From CAZGTQ01 sp964528575 (GTDB taxonomy: Bacteria > Planctomycetota > UBA1135 > GCA-002686595): a stretch of 23,974 nucleotides of DNA. The stretch's first letter is position 1. Each line of letters begins with the position of its first letter. Below are positions 1 through 7,376 of this stretch, in pieces. A model generated the notes under the pieces. The model was not told the DNA's origin and ran no database searches. It was given only the letters and a program-made list of their open reading frames with translations. Both the position numbers and the translations under genes were made by a program. The stretch lies in NCBI GenBank assembly GCA_964528575.1, contig CAZGTQ010000367.1:1-23974 (forward strand), given 5' to 3'.

Positions 1-137
1 GGGATCGGCTCGTCCTGCGCGGCGAAAGCGCGCGAGCCGAGCGCCGCGCCGGCGCCCGCGAGAGCGGCGGTGCGCGAGAGGAGCTCGCGACGGGTCGAGA
101 TCGGACGGCCGGCGGCGGCGGGATCGGGAGGCGTCAT
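1..137 (-). CDS. Tat-exported protein, N-terminus only (partial)
   Basis: Only the first 45 codons are inside the window; the gene runs off the left edge. The ATG at 137 begins MTPPDPAAAG, then a twin-arginine signal: S-T-R-R-E-L-L at residues 14-20, a hydrophobic Ala/Gly/Leu stretch (about 22-38) and a likely cleavage site after A-F-A-A. The protein should therefore be exported folded by the Tat system, as many planctomycete cofactor-containing enzymes and DUF1501/sulfatase-type proteins are; the mature function cannot be told from what remains. The gene lies 76 bp downstream of the sigma-factor gene on the same strand. It has its own good -10 (TACAAT) at 180-185, so it may be transcribed separately. 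No clear Shine-Dalgarno is visible. Confidence 0.7.
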   Translation of the reverse strand, partial: MTPPDPAAAGRPISTRRELLSRTAALAGAGAALGSRAFAAQDEPI

Positions 138-179
138 GGGCAGGCTCAACTTCGAGAGGGTCCGGGGGAAGGAGCGCGG

Positions 180-187
180 ATTGTAGC
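180..187 (-). promoter_or_regulatory. -10 element GCTACAAT for the Tat-exported protein
   Basis: On the minus strand the gap reads GCTACAAT, a five-of-six match to TATAAT, ending 42 nt before the ATG at 137. A transcript would start near 173 and carry a leader of about 36 nt. The expected -35 window shows no good TTGACA match, as with other -10 elements in this window. It has the same GC-TANNNT form as the elements at 2840, 9233 and 14150. Confidence 0.5.
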
Positions 188-213
188 CTCGCCGCCGCCG
201 GCCGGAGCGGCGC

Positions 214-2658
214 CTACCGCTCGCGCGTCACGCGCAGGCGCAGCTCGAGGCCGTCCGCCGTCGCGCCCGGCTGGAGCGGGGGCGCGTCGACGACGAGGGG
301 CTCGTGACTGGGGTGCAGCACCGCGATGCGCAGCGGGAGGTCCGCCGGGAGCCCCGCGAGACGGAACGCACCGCCCTCGCTCGCGCACGCGTCGGCCGCG
401 TACGAGGCGGCGCTGTCGTCCGCCGCGTTGCGGATCTCCTCGTCGATCGAGCGCACGCGCGCGTCCGAGCGCGGGCCGCGGCCGGTGACGAGGAGGTACG
501 CGTCGACGAGCGGGCGGCCGTCGGCGCCGAGCACGCGGCCGGAGAGCACCGCCTCGGGCACGAGCGCGACCTCGAAGCCGGCGACGAGCGTGTGCTCGCC
601 CAGCGCGAAGGGGCCCGCGAAGCCGACGCCGCGGCCGCGCTCGCGTACGACGATGAGCCAGGTGCCCGCGTCGAGCCCCGTCTCGTGGAGCTCGGACGAG
701 TCGCGCGGCGGCCCGCCCAGGCCGAGGCTGACCTGCACCGGCCGCGCGTACAGCAGGTTGGGGAGCACGTCGGCGCGCAGCTCGGCGGCGGACGGCGCCG
801 CGTCGAGCCCGTGCAGTCTGGCCGCGAGCCAATCGATCGCGAGCGGAGCTCCGCTCTCGGCGTCGACGACGCGGCCGTGCAGCTCGGCGAGGTGGTCGCC
901 GACGTCGCGCGGATCGTCCGCGCGCTTGAGCTCGATCGTCACGTCCTCGCGCCCGGCGTCGAGCGTCCCCTGGAACGTCGACCAGTCCGTGCCGGCGACG
1001 CGCAGCTCGTGCGGCCCGGCGTTCAACCCGTGCGCGCGGAAGGCGCCGCGCTCGTCGACGTCCACGTGCACCCAAGCGTCCCACGAGCCTCCCACGGGCC
1101 GCACTTGGGTCCACACGCTCTCGTCGATCGTCCCCTCGACCGCCGTGACGCGCCCGGCGAGGTGGAGCCCGCGGTCGAGCACGACCAGCTCCTCGTGCGC
1201 ACCGCTCCACGGCACGGCGCGCACGAGCTCCGCCTGGCCCCACCCGACGCTGCGGCCGTCGACCCACAGCCGCTTCTCGCCGAGCCGCTCCCCGCGCAAC
1301 AGCGCTGCGCCGTTCGCGTCGGTCACGTGGTGGGTCTCGCGCTGCAGCACGTCCTCGCCCGCGTCGTCGTGCAGGACGCGATAGAGCTGCACGCGCACGC
1401 CGGAGAGCGGGACGCCGCTCTCGTCGAGGACGCTGACCGTGAGCTCGAACGCCCCGGGCACGTCGTCGGAGAACGAGCGCATCGTCATCGACGGCACGTC
1501 GCACGTCTCGTCGGCGCCGACGCGCACCGTCGGCGTGCGGCTCGCCGCGTAGTCGCCGTGCGAGGCGTGCACGACGTAGTCCTGGCCGTCGGCGAGCGCG
1601 ACCGGCACGCGCAGGCGGTAGCTGCCGTCCGCGGCGGTCGCGCCGTCGACGGAGAAGCGCGACAGCTTGCCGTGGCGCGCGCGCGACGTGGCGGTGACGT
1701 CGACGCCGGCGAGCCCGACGCCGTCCGCGTCGACGACGCGGCCTGCGAGCGTTCCGAACGCCGTGACGGCCTCGGACTCGTCGTCGCCCGCACCGGCGGG
1801 CGGCACCTCGAGCGGCGTCCGCTCGTCGTCGGCCACGAGCGCGCGGGCGGCGCCTGCGGCCGCGGCCTCGGGCTCGGGCGCCGCGACGAGCGCCTCGCGC
1901 TCGCCCGCTGCGCCCGCTGCGACCGCGACGTCCTCGCGCGGCGCGTCGCCCTGCGCGAGGAACGCGATCGCGGCGATGCTGGCGACGAGCGCGACGACGA
2001 GCGACGTGGACAGCGTCGACGCGGCGACGAAGCCGGCTTGCGCGGGATTCGCGGCGAGCAGCTTGGGCACGAGCCCCGCGGGCAGCGCGACCGGGCTCTC
2101 GGCGGCGAGCTCGATCTCGACCCGCGGCACGAGCGCAGCCATGCCGATCCGCGCGAGCCGCGCGCGCAGCCGATCGACGCCGCGCTGGACGCGCTCGTGC
2201 GCCGTGGGCGCGGAGCACCCGAGCGCGCTCGCGATCGCCTCGTACGTCAGCCCTTCCTGGTAGCGCAGGACGAGCGGCACGCGCAGCTCGTCGCCGAGCC
2301 GCGCGACGCAGCCCCACAGCGCCTCGCGCTCCTCCTCGTCCGTGCAGCGCACCGATGCATCCGGTTCTCTCTCGTCGCGTTCCATGGCGTAGCGATCCTC
2401 TCTCCGGCGCCGGCTCGCCCGGCTGCGCAGTTGCTCGAGCGCCGCGCGCACCGCCATGCGGCGCAGGACGTGCTCGGGCTCGTCCGCGCGCCGCAGCTCG
2501 TCGACGCGCTCGAGCGCGCGCACGAACGCCTGCTGCGCCGCGTCGAGCGCGTCGTCCTCGCGCTGCAGGATGCGGTACGCGGAGCGGTACACCGCCGCGT
2601 GGTGCTCACGCACCCAGCGCTCGAAGACGTCGGCAGCGGCTTTGGCGTCGGAGCTCAT
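214..2658 (-). CDS. ECF sigma factor fused to a membrane anchor and extracytoplasmic beta domains
   Basis: This 814-residue protein starts at ATG 2658 and ends with TAG. Residues about 15-83 form sigma-70 region 2 (AAVYRSAYRILQREDDALDAA). Residues 114-168 form region 4 with its helix-turn-helix (PLVLRYQEGLTYEAIASALG). A single hydrophobic segment follows at about 210-236, then an acidic, Ala/Pro-rich linker. The C-terminal 500 residues contain repeated carboxypeptidase-regulatory/CNA-B-like units such as GRVVDADGVGLAGVDVTA, GRVVDAESGAPLA and GRVLGADGRPLVDAYL. An ordinary ECF factor is about 180-200 residues, so three quarters of the protein is extra and is predicted to lie outside the membrane. 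ECF factors with long C-terminal extensions are known in Planctomycetota; I infer envelope-stress or polymer sensing. No anti-sigma gene is adjacent. The frame stays open far upstream of 2658, but that stretch is antisense to the kinase gene. Confidence 0.85.
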   Translation of the reverse strand: MSSDAKAAADVFERWVREHHAAVYRSAYRILQREDDALDAAQQAFVRALERVDELRRADEPEHVLRRMAVRAALEQLRSRASRRRREDRYAMERDEREPDASVRCTDEEEREALWGCVARLGDELRVPLVLRYQEGLTYEAIASALGCSAPTAHERVQRGVDRLRARLARIGMAALVPRVEIELAAESPVALPAGLVPKLLAANPAQAGFVAASTLSTSLVVALVASIAAIAFLAQGDAPREDVAVAAGAAGEREALVAAPEPEAAAAGAARALVADDERTPLEVPPAGAGDDESEAVTAFGTLAGRVVDADGVGLAGVDVTATSRARHGKLSRFSVDGATAADGSYRLRVPVALADGQDYVVHASHGDYAASRTPTVRVGADETCDVPSMTMRSFSDDVPGAFELTVSVLDESGVPLSGVRVQLYRVLHDDAGEDVLQRETHHVTDANGAALLRGERLGEKRLWVDGRSVGWGQAELVRAVPWSGAHEELVVLDRGLHLAGRVTAVEGTIDESVWTQVRPVGGSWDAWVHVDVDERGAFRAHGLNAGPHELRVAGTDWSTFQGTLDAGREDVTIELKRADDPRDVGDHLAELHGRVVDAESGAPLAIDWLAARLHGLDAAPSAAELRADVLPNLLYARPVQVSLGLGGPPRDSSELHETGLDAGTWLIVVRERGRGVGFAGPFALGEHTLVAGFEVALVPEAVLSGRVLGADGRPLVDAYLLVTGRGPRSDARVRSIDEEIRNAADDSAASYAADACASEGGAFRLAGLPADLPLRIAVLHPSHEPLVVDAPPLQPGATADGLELRLRVTRER

Positions 2659-2853
2659 CGTGGTTCGTCCGGTCGTTCGCGGCGGGCCCAGCGCCCCCCG
2701 CCGCCGCGTACATGCAGCCGGCCTGCGGATCTTCGGGGAATTCGGGCGGATCGCCGCCGAGGCGTTCGGTAGCGATCCATTGTGGACACGATCCTCGGCG
2801 CATGCGGGAGCCGAGCGCGGGATGCGCGGCCGTCCGCGTGCTACCCTTTCGCG
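2659..2853. other. Divergent intergenic region between sigma factor and kinase-RDD gene
   Basis: These 195 bp separate the two divergent genes and should contain both promoters. The plus-strand -10 (TACCCT) is at its right edge. For the sigma factor I see no convincing -10 and no Shine-Dalgarno just before ATG 2658. An ATG at 2782 is in frame with the kinase, but using it would place the -10 inside the coding sequence. Confidence 0.5.
2840..2847 (+). promoter_or_regulatory. -10 element GCTACCCT, leaderless start of kinase-RDD gene
   Basis: GCTACCCT ends exactly 6 nt before GTG 2854, the distance expected between a -10 hexamer and the transcription start. The mRNA would then begin at or next to the start codon. 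No Shine-Dalgarno precedes GTG 2854. This supports choosing GTG 2854 over ATG 2782. Confidence 0.5.
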
Positions 2854-5766
2854 GTGCCGACGGACGTGGGGATGCCCCAGGATGCGCAGATCCCGCGCGA
2901 AAGCGCGCAGCTCCCGCGCGAGGCCGGCGGGTTCCGGCTGCTCCGCACGCTGGGCCAGGGCGGCATGGGCATCGTCTACGAGGCCGAGGAGCTCTCGTCG
3001 GGGCGGCATGTCGCGCTCAAGGTGCTGGTCAAGGAGCTGACGCTCCCCGAGGAGGCCCTCGAGCGCTTCCGGCGCGAGGCGCGCATCGCGGCCTCGATCT
3101 CGGATCCGCGCTGCGTCTTCGTGTTCGGCGCGCATCAGGTCCAGGGCTCTCCGGCGATCGCGATGGAGCTGTGCCCCGGCGAAACGCTGGAGCACAGGCT
3201 CACCAGGCGCGAGCCCATCGCTATCGAGGACGCGCTGCGCTGGACGATCGAGATCCTCGACGGCCTCGAGGCGGCGCACCGGGTCGGCGTCGTGCACCGC
3301 GACGTCAAACCTTCGAACTGCTTCATCACGGCCGAGGGACGCGTCAAGGTCGGCGACTTCGGCCTCGCCCGCTTGCTCGAGGACGACGTTCAGCTCACAC
3401 GTTCCGGGGTCTTTCTCGGCTCGCCCCTGTACGCGTCGCCCGAGCAAGTGCGCGGGCGGCAGGTCGACTTGCGTAGCGATCTCTACTCGGTCGGCGCGAC
3501 GCTCTACGCGTTGCTCACCGGACGGTCGCCCTACCAGGGAGAGAGCCTCGGCGAGGTGCTCGCGCGCATCCTGTCCGAGACGCCCGAGCCGCCGAGCCGA
3601 CTGCGCAAGGAGATCCCGCGCGCGCTCGACAAGGTGGTCTTGCGCGCGATGTCGCGCGAGCCTTCGCAGCGCTACCAGACCCACGCCGAGATGCGCGAGG
3701 CCTTGCGCGCGTTCCTGGGGAGCAGCAGCGCTCCGGCAGGACGCGTGCGGCGGTTCCTCGCCTGGGTTGCCGACGTGTGGATCCTTTCCCTGCTCAACGC
3801 CCTTGTGATCGCCCTGTGGACCTGGTTCGAGCCGAGCGCGATCCAGCCCGACCCCGGCCGGCCGTTGCACCCGTATTCCGCCGGGCTGACGGTGTGCCTC
3901 GCGCTCCTCGGGCTCGTCTACTTCGCGGGCGGCGACGGATTCTTCGGCCGGACGATCGGGAAGTGGATCACCGGCCAGCGCGTCGTGCTCGTCGTCGACT
4001 CGCGGCGCGGAGTGCTGCTGCGGATGCTGCGCGCGGTCACGTGGACCTTCGGCGGTCTCCTGTCGATGGCGTCCCTCTTCTTCGCCGACGACGCGCCCGA
4101 GTGGCTGCGCAACGGCACCGCCGCGTCGGGTGCGTCGATGTTGTGGCTGCTGGCGATGATCTCCACGATGCGCCGCAAGAACGGCTGGCGCGGCGTGCAC
4201 GAGCTCGTGTCCGGGACGCGAGTCGTCGCCCAGCCGCTGCCCTTCGTGTGGCTCACGCGAGAGCCCTCTCCTCTCGCCACGACCCTCGAGCATTCCGACC
4301 TCTTCCCCGCGCGCCTGGGAGCCTATGCGACTGTCGGCCGCGTCGGCCGCACGCCGTCGGGGCAGATCTTCGAGGCCGACGACCCGCTCCTCGACCGCCG
4401 CGTGTGGATCCACCAGCGCGACGCGCAGGCGCCGCCCTTCCCCGCCGAGCGACGCGCGCTCGAGCGCGCGACGCGCCTGCGCTGGCTCGACGGCTTCGAG
4501 GAGCACGGGCGCCGCCACGAGGTCCTCGAGGCGCCCGGCGGCGCGCGACTCGTCGATTGTCGAGCGGGGCAAGCCGGTCTCCCGTGGCCGGTGGCCCACG
4601 GGATGCTGTCCGCGCTCGCGAAGGAGATCGACGACGATCCGGCCCCGCGGATCAGCCTCGACCAGCTCTGGCTCGACCGCTCGTGGAACCTCAAGGTCCT
4701 CGACGAGCCGTTGGGCGAGCGCGCTTCTCCCGCGCTCGAGCCGCTCGAGCTCTTGACGCTCGCCGCCCACACGTCCCTCGGGACGGACGGCGGTTCCGGG
4801 CGCGAGCTGCCCGTCGACCTCCCCGGGCACGCGGAGCGCAGCCTGCGGCGCTTGCTCGGCCTCGAAGGCGCCTTCACGTCGGTCGCGGAAGCGCGCCTCG
4901 CGCTGAACGAATCCGAGGGCCGACCTCAGGGGCTCACGAGGAGGATCCGCGGCCAGCAGATGCTGCTCGGATCGGGCATCTGGATGTTCTTCGGCCTCGT
5001 CTCGATCCTCTCGACCGTGGTGATCGTCCTGCCGATCGCCTTGCCGCAAGCGCGGGAGGCTCGGCTGCACGCCGTGCTCTTGAAGGAGCTCGACGCGGGA
5101 CGACGCATGACCCCGCAGGACATGGAGGAGGGTAGCGACGCGGCGCCGAGCGGTGCCGAGATCGACGCGCAGGGCCTACGCGCTCGTGCGATCGTCCTCG
5201 CCGAATTCCTCAACCGCCCCAGGCCTCCCGGGCAGCACGTCTCGCTCGAGCTCTCCGATCTCTCCGCGCAGGAGCAGGCGCTCGTCGCCCGCCTGAAGGA
5301 GGAGCACGTCCAGACGCCGAGCGCCGAGGTCGCGGAAGCGCGCACGCGCGTCGATCTCGAGCTGCCGAGGGAATTACCCTCGAACGCGGACACGCGCATC
5401 CTCGAGGGCATGCCCTTCTTCGTGGTGTTGGGTTCCAGCTTGATGTGGGCAGCATTGGCGCTCGCGAGCGCCTTCCTCGCGCGCGGCGGGCTCTCGCTCC
5501 GCATGATGTCCCTCGCGGTGCGCGATGCGCGCGGCCGGCGCGCCGGGCGCCTGCGCTGCGCCTGGAGGGCCACTCTGGCCGCGCTGCCTTGCGTTGCGAT
5601 CTACTGCATCCCGACCTGGTTGGTCGTGACCGGGCACCCCACGCTCGCGACGGCGGCGCTGGTGGCCGCGGCGATCCTGCACGCGGCCCTGATCGCGACG
5701 TCGCTGTCCAATCCGTCGCGCGGATGGCACGACCGCCTGGCGGGGACGCGGCTCGTGCCGCGTTGA
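2854..5766 (+). CDS. Serine/threonine kinase-RDD-pseudokinase-RDD membrane protein
   Basis: Numbered from GTG 2854 (970 residues). A complete Hanks-type kinase domain spans about 27-290: glycine loop GQGGMG (34-39), lysine in VALK (56), HRD (148-150), DFG (168-170) and SPE (195-197). A first RDD-like membrane domain follows at about 295-460 (FGRTIGKWITGQRVV and the closing RGVHELVSGTRVV). Residues about 488-690 look like a decayed second kinase: the loop reads VGRVGRTPSGQIF, the lysine is missing (RVWIHQ), and LWLDRSWNLKVLDEPLG stands where HRD...DFG should be. A second RDD-like region with hydrophobic segments runs from about 700 to the end, closing SRGWHDRLAGTRLVPR. The protein is likely an inner-membrane signalling kinase; its substrate is unknown. 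ATG 2782 would add 24 residues but runs through the -10. Confidence 0.85.
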   Translation: MPTDVGMPQDAQIPRESAQLPREAGGFRLLRTLGQGGMGIVYEAEELSSGRHVALKVLVKELTLPEEALERFRREARIAASISDPRCVFVFGAHQVQGSPAIAMELCPGETLEHRLTRREPIAIEDALRWTIEILDGLEAAHRVGVVHRDVKPSNCFITAEGRVKVGDFGLARLLEDDVQLTRSGVFLGSPLYASPEQVRGRQVDLRSDLYSVGATLYALLTGRSPYQGESLGEVLARILSETPEPPSRLRKEIPRALDKVVLRAMSREPSQRYQTHAEMREALRAFLGSSSAPAGRVRRFLAWVADVWILSLLNALVIALWTWFEPSAIQPDPGRPLHPYSAGLTVCLALLGLVYFAGGDGFFGRTIGKWITGQRVVLVVDSRRGVLLRMLRAVTWTFGGLLSMASLFFADDAPEWLRNGTAASGASMLWLLAMISTMRRKNGWRGVHELVSGTRVVAQPLPFVWLTREPSPLATTLEHSDLFPARLGAYATVGRVGRTPSGQIFEADDPLLDRRVWIHQRDAQAPPFPAERRALERATRLRWLDGFEEHGRRHEVLEAPGGARLVDCRAGQAGLPWPVAHGMLSALAKEIDDDPAPRISLDQLWLDRSWNLKVLDEPLGERASPALEPLELLTLAAHTSLGTDGGSGRELPVDLPGHAERSLRRLLGLEGAFTSVAEARLALNESEGRPQGLTRRIRGQQMLLGSGIWMFFGLVSILSTVVIVLPIALPQAREARLHAVLLKELDAGRRMTPQDMEEGSDAAPSGAEIDAQGLRARAIVLAEFLNRPRPPGQHVSLELSDLSAQEQALVARLKEEHVQTPSAEVAEARTRVDLELPRELPSNADTRILEGMPFFVVLGSSLMWAALALASAFLARGGLSLRMMSLAVRDARGRRAGRLRCAWRATLAALPCVAIYCIPTWLVVTGHPTLATAALVAAAILHAALIATSLSNPSRGWHDRLAGTRLVPR

Positions 5767-5771
5767 GCGCC

Positions 5772-5800
5772 GCGGCTCTCCGGCGCAGCGCGTGAGCCGC
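5772..5800. terminator. Possible bidirectional terminator between convergent genes
   Basis: GCGGCTC (5772-5778) and GAGCCGC (5794-5800) form a perfect 7-bp stem around a 15-nt loop in the 35-bp gap between the kinase stop and the asd stop. There is no T-run on either side, so it is a weak candidate that position makes plausible. Confidence 0.35.
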
Positions 5801-5801
5801 T

Positions 5802-6848
5802 CTACCGCGGCGGCCGCAGGCCGCAGCGGCCGCGCGCGACGATCAGCTCCGCGAGCAGCGTCGCGCCGCCCGCGGCGCCGCGCAGCGTGTTGTGCGAGAG
5901 CGTCACGAACTTCCAGCCGAGCAGCGGGCAGCGGCGCAGGCGGCCGACGTGCGCGGCCATGCCCCGGTCGAGGTCGCGGCAGGAGAGCGGCTGCGGGTCC
6001 GCCGCGCCCGCGTGCACGTGCACCGGGCGCGCGGGCGCCGTCGGGAGAGCGAGCTCCTGGGGAGCGCCGCGGAAGCGCTCCCACGCGGCGGCGATCGCGG
6101 GCTCGTCCGCGCCCGCGCCGAGCGTCACCGACACGCACAGCGTGTGGCCGTCGACGACCGGGACCCGGTTGCAGTGCGCGCTGACGACGAGCTCGGGCGC
6201 GTCGAGGATCTTGCGCGTCTCGACCTCGAGCTTCTCCTCCTCGCCCGCGATGAACGGGATCACGTTGTCCGCCATGCGCGGCTCGACGAGCGCGTCGAGG
6301 CCCGCGCCGGAGAGCGCCTGCAGCGTGACGACGTGCACGCGCTCGACGCCGAACGCGCGTGCGAGCGGGAAGAGCGCGAGCACGAGCCCGATCGTCCCGC
6401 AGTTGGGGTTCGTCGCGATGCCGCCCGCGCCGCGGCGCTCGAGCAGGACGAGATGCTCCGGGTTGACCTCGGGCACGACGAGCGGCACGTCCGGGTCGAG
6501 CCGGTGGCTCTTCGCGTTCGAGACGACGAGCTTGCCCGCGCGGGCGAGCGCGCTCTCGAGCGGGCCCGCGACGTCCGCGTCGAGCGCGGAGAAGACCAGC
6601 GGCGACGTGAGCGCGTCCGACGGCTCGGCGACGACGCGCTCGGCGACGGACGCGGGGATCGGCTCGTCCAGGACCCAGCGCGCGGCGTCGCGGAAACGTT
6701 TTCCGGCCGAGCGATCCGAGGCGACGAGCTCGGCGAGCTCGAACCACGGGTGCTGCGCGAGCAGCGTGACGAAGCGCTGGCCGACCGCGCCGGTGGCGCC
6801 GAGCAGCGCGACGGGGATGCGGGCGGAGCGCGAGGAGACGGAGGCCAC
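5802..6848 (-). CDS. asd: Aspartate-semialdehyde dehydrogenase
   Basis: This 348-residue enzyme makes L-aspartate-4-semialdehyde from aspartyl phosphate with NADPH, the branch point toward lysine, threonine and methionine. The nucleotide-binding motif GATGAVGQ is at 17-24. The catalytic cysteine is Cys150 in NPNCGTIG. The conserved block SAHCNRVPVVDGH (223-235) supplies the substrate-binding arginine and the histidines. The NPNC and CNRVPV...GHT pattern resembles the archaeal/fungal-type enzyme more than the enterobacterial one. The start is GTG 6848; no Shine-Dalgarno is seen, but AAACTT ends 6 nt before it. The gene diverges from the aspartokinase/homoserine dehydrogenase, so both supply the same pathway and share an upstream region with an inverted repeat. 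Its stop lies 35 bp from the convergent kinase gene. Confidence 0.95.
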   Translation of the reverse strand: MASVSSRSARIPVALLGATGAVGQRFVTLLAQHPWFELAELVASDRSAGKRFRDAARWVLDEPIPASVAERVVAEPSDALTSPLVFSALDADVAGPLESALARAGKLVVSNAKSHRLDPDVPLVVPEVNPEHLVLLERRGAGGIATNPNCGTIGLVLALFPLARAFGVERVHVVTLQALSGAGLDALVEPRMADNVIPFIAGEEEKLEVETRKILDAPELVVSAHCNRVPVVDGHTLCVSVTLGAGADEPAIAAAWERFRGAPQELALPTAPARPVHVHAGAADPQPLSCRDLDRGMAAHVGRLRRCPLLGWKFVTLSHNTLRGAAGGATLLAELIVARGRCGLRPPR

Positions 6849-6858
6849 GGAGCGAAGT

Positions 6859-6899
6859 TTCGTCGGACTTCCGATTCGGCGTGTTGCCGGTCCGACGAA
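6859..6899. repeat. 10-bp inverted repeat, candidate operator between asd and thrA
   Basis: TTCGTCGGAC (6859-6868) and GTCCGACGAA (6890-6899) are perfect reverse complements. The arm centres are 31 bp apart, close to three helical turns. A second inverted pair, CGAAGTT (6853-6859) and AACTTCG (6908-6914), surrounds it. The right arm fills the start of the spacer of the candidate thrA promoter; the left arm touches the hexamer before asd. This fits a repressor acting on both genes, although an RNA structure in the asd 5' end is also possible. Confidence 0.5.
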
Positions 6900-6912
6900 T
6901 CTCCACTAACTT
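6884..6912 (+). promoter_or_regulatory. Candidate thrA promoter (TTGCCG, 17 bp, TAACTT)
   Basis: TTGCCG at 6884-6889 and TAACTT at 6907-6912 are separated by exactly 17 bp. They match the -35 consensus at 4 positions and the -10 at the TANNNT positions. Transcription would begin near 6919. The inverted-repeat arm at 6890-6899 lies between the boxes. Confidence 0.4.
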
Positions 6913-7190
6913 CGAAGATGCGTGCCCCGGAGGACCTCCTCCGCGCGGGCGCGGGATCCAGATGCAAGCCGTACTCCGATTCACGACGTGGTCGACGCAC
7001 ACGCCCTGCCCGGGCGTGGTGCGGCCGTCGTGTCGGCAGGCTTCCTGACGGAGCTGCGACGGCCCCCACCACCCGGGTGGAGCCCTGACGGCCGAGCCGG
7101 ACCTCCCGGCCAGAGCCGAACCGCCGCCGACGCCCTCCGTTCCTCCGACCGGGCCCCCGTTCTCGGGCCCACCACCCCCCGGATCCCGCC

Positions 7191-7376
7191 ATGCGCAGCG
7201 CTCACGCCACGACCGTTCCGTCGACCACCGTTCCGTCCACGACCGTTCACGCCACGACCGTTCACGCCGCGAGCCCCCGCCCCTGCGTCCGCCCCGCCGC
7301 CACGCTCTGGACGCGCCGCGTGGCCCAGGACGTGTATCGCGGCCCAGGAGGAGCGATAGGAGGTGGACGGTCATGA
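7191..7376 (+). CDS. Threonine-rich leader peptide upstream of thrA
   Basis: This is a 61-codon frame beginning MRSAHA, followed by four five-codon repeats: ATTVP, STTVP, STTVH, ATTVH. It has eight threonines in twenty residues, always as Thr-Thr-Val, encoded by 15-bp DNA repeats (7206-7265) with the Val codon GTT each time, unusual in such GC-rich DNA. The last codons and TGA (7374-7376) overlap the thrA ATG as ATGA, the arrangement of translational coupling. Enterobacterial thrL is also Thr-rich and precedes a bifunctional aspartokinase/homoserine dehydrogenase; that comparison is by analogy, as there is no sequence similarity. I infer that ribosome stalling on the Thr codons during starvation controls thrA. 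The initiation signal before ATG 7191 is weak. It could be a chance frame over a tandem repeat. Confidence 0.5.
   Translation: MRSAHATTVPSTTVPSTTVHATTVHAASPRPCVRPAATLWTRRVAQDVYRGPGGAIGGGRS
7206..7265 (+). repeat. Four 15-bp tandem repeats encoding Thr-Thr-Val
   Basis: The units are GCCACGACCGTTCCG, TCGACCACCGTTCCG, TCCACGACCGTTCAC and GCCACGACCGTTCAC. Their 15-bp length keeps the leader frame, and the Thr-Thr-Val codons are the conserved part. Differences between copies fall mainly in the codons on either side. Confidence 0.8.
7358..7365 (+). promoter_or_regulatory. thrA: Strong Shine-Dalgarno of thrA (AGGAGGTG)
   Basis: AGGAGGTG ends 7 nt before ATG 7373 and is the strongest ribosome binding site in the window. 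A second AGGAGG is at 7346-7351. Both lie inside the leader frame. GTGGACGG (7363-7370), which overlaps the site, is perfectly complementary to CCGTCCAC at 7233-7240 in the Thr repeats, so the site could be masked by pairing. Confidence 0.75.

Larger units (their letters stand above)
6849..7190. other. Long divergent regulatory region and thrA leader
   Basis: These 342 bp hold no convincing gene. From left to right they contain a 10-bp inverted repeat (6859-6899), a candidate plus-strand promoter (6884-6912), a GGAG-GAC-CTCC hairpin near 6929, the 12-bp palindrome CCACCCGGGTGG (7069-7080), an alternative pair of GCCGG/CCGGC stems around 7094-7110, and a GGGCCC hairpin (7151-7170). From the candidate promoter the leader before thrA would be about 450 nt. 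No T-runs follow the hairpins, and I recognise no lysine, SAM or T-box element. Confidence 0.6.

Noticed and set aside
2782..2853. ATG 2782 as start of the kinase-RDD protein
   Set aside because: It would place the -10 element inside the coding sequence and adds 24 residues with no recognisable feature.
2659..5070. Open minus-strand extension of the sigma factor far upstream of ATG 2658
   Set aside because: It is antisense to the kinase-RDD gene and is low-complexity Arg/Glu/Ala sequence typical of GC-rich shadow frames; sigma region 2 begins shortly after ATG 2658.
7151..7170. GGGCCC hairpin before the leader ORF as an intrinsic terminator
   Set aside because: The stem is stable but no T-run follows, and such stems are common by chance at this GC content; kept only as a note in the regulatory region.
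6981..7265. Minus-strand frame with Asn-Gly-Arg-Gly repeats opposite the leader ORF
   Set aside because: It is the reverse reading of the 15-bp repeats, has no start signal, and would lie on the wrong strand for either neighbour.
6849..7372. Lysine, SAM or T-box riboswitch in the asd/thrA region
   Set aside because: I could not find the conserved core sequences of these classes; structure-based search would be required to exclude a diverged one.
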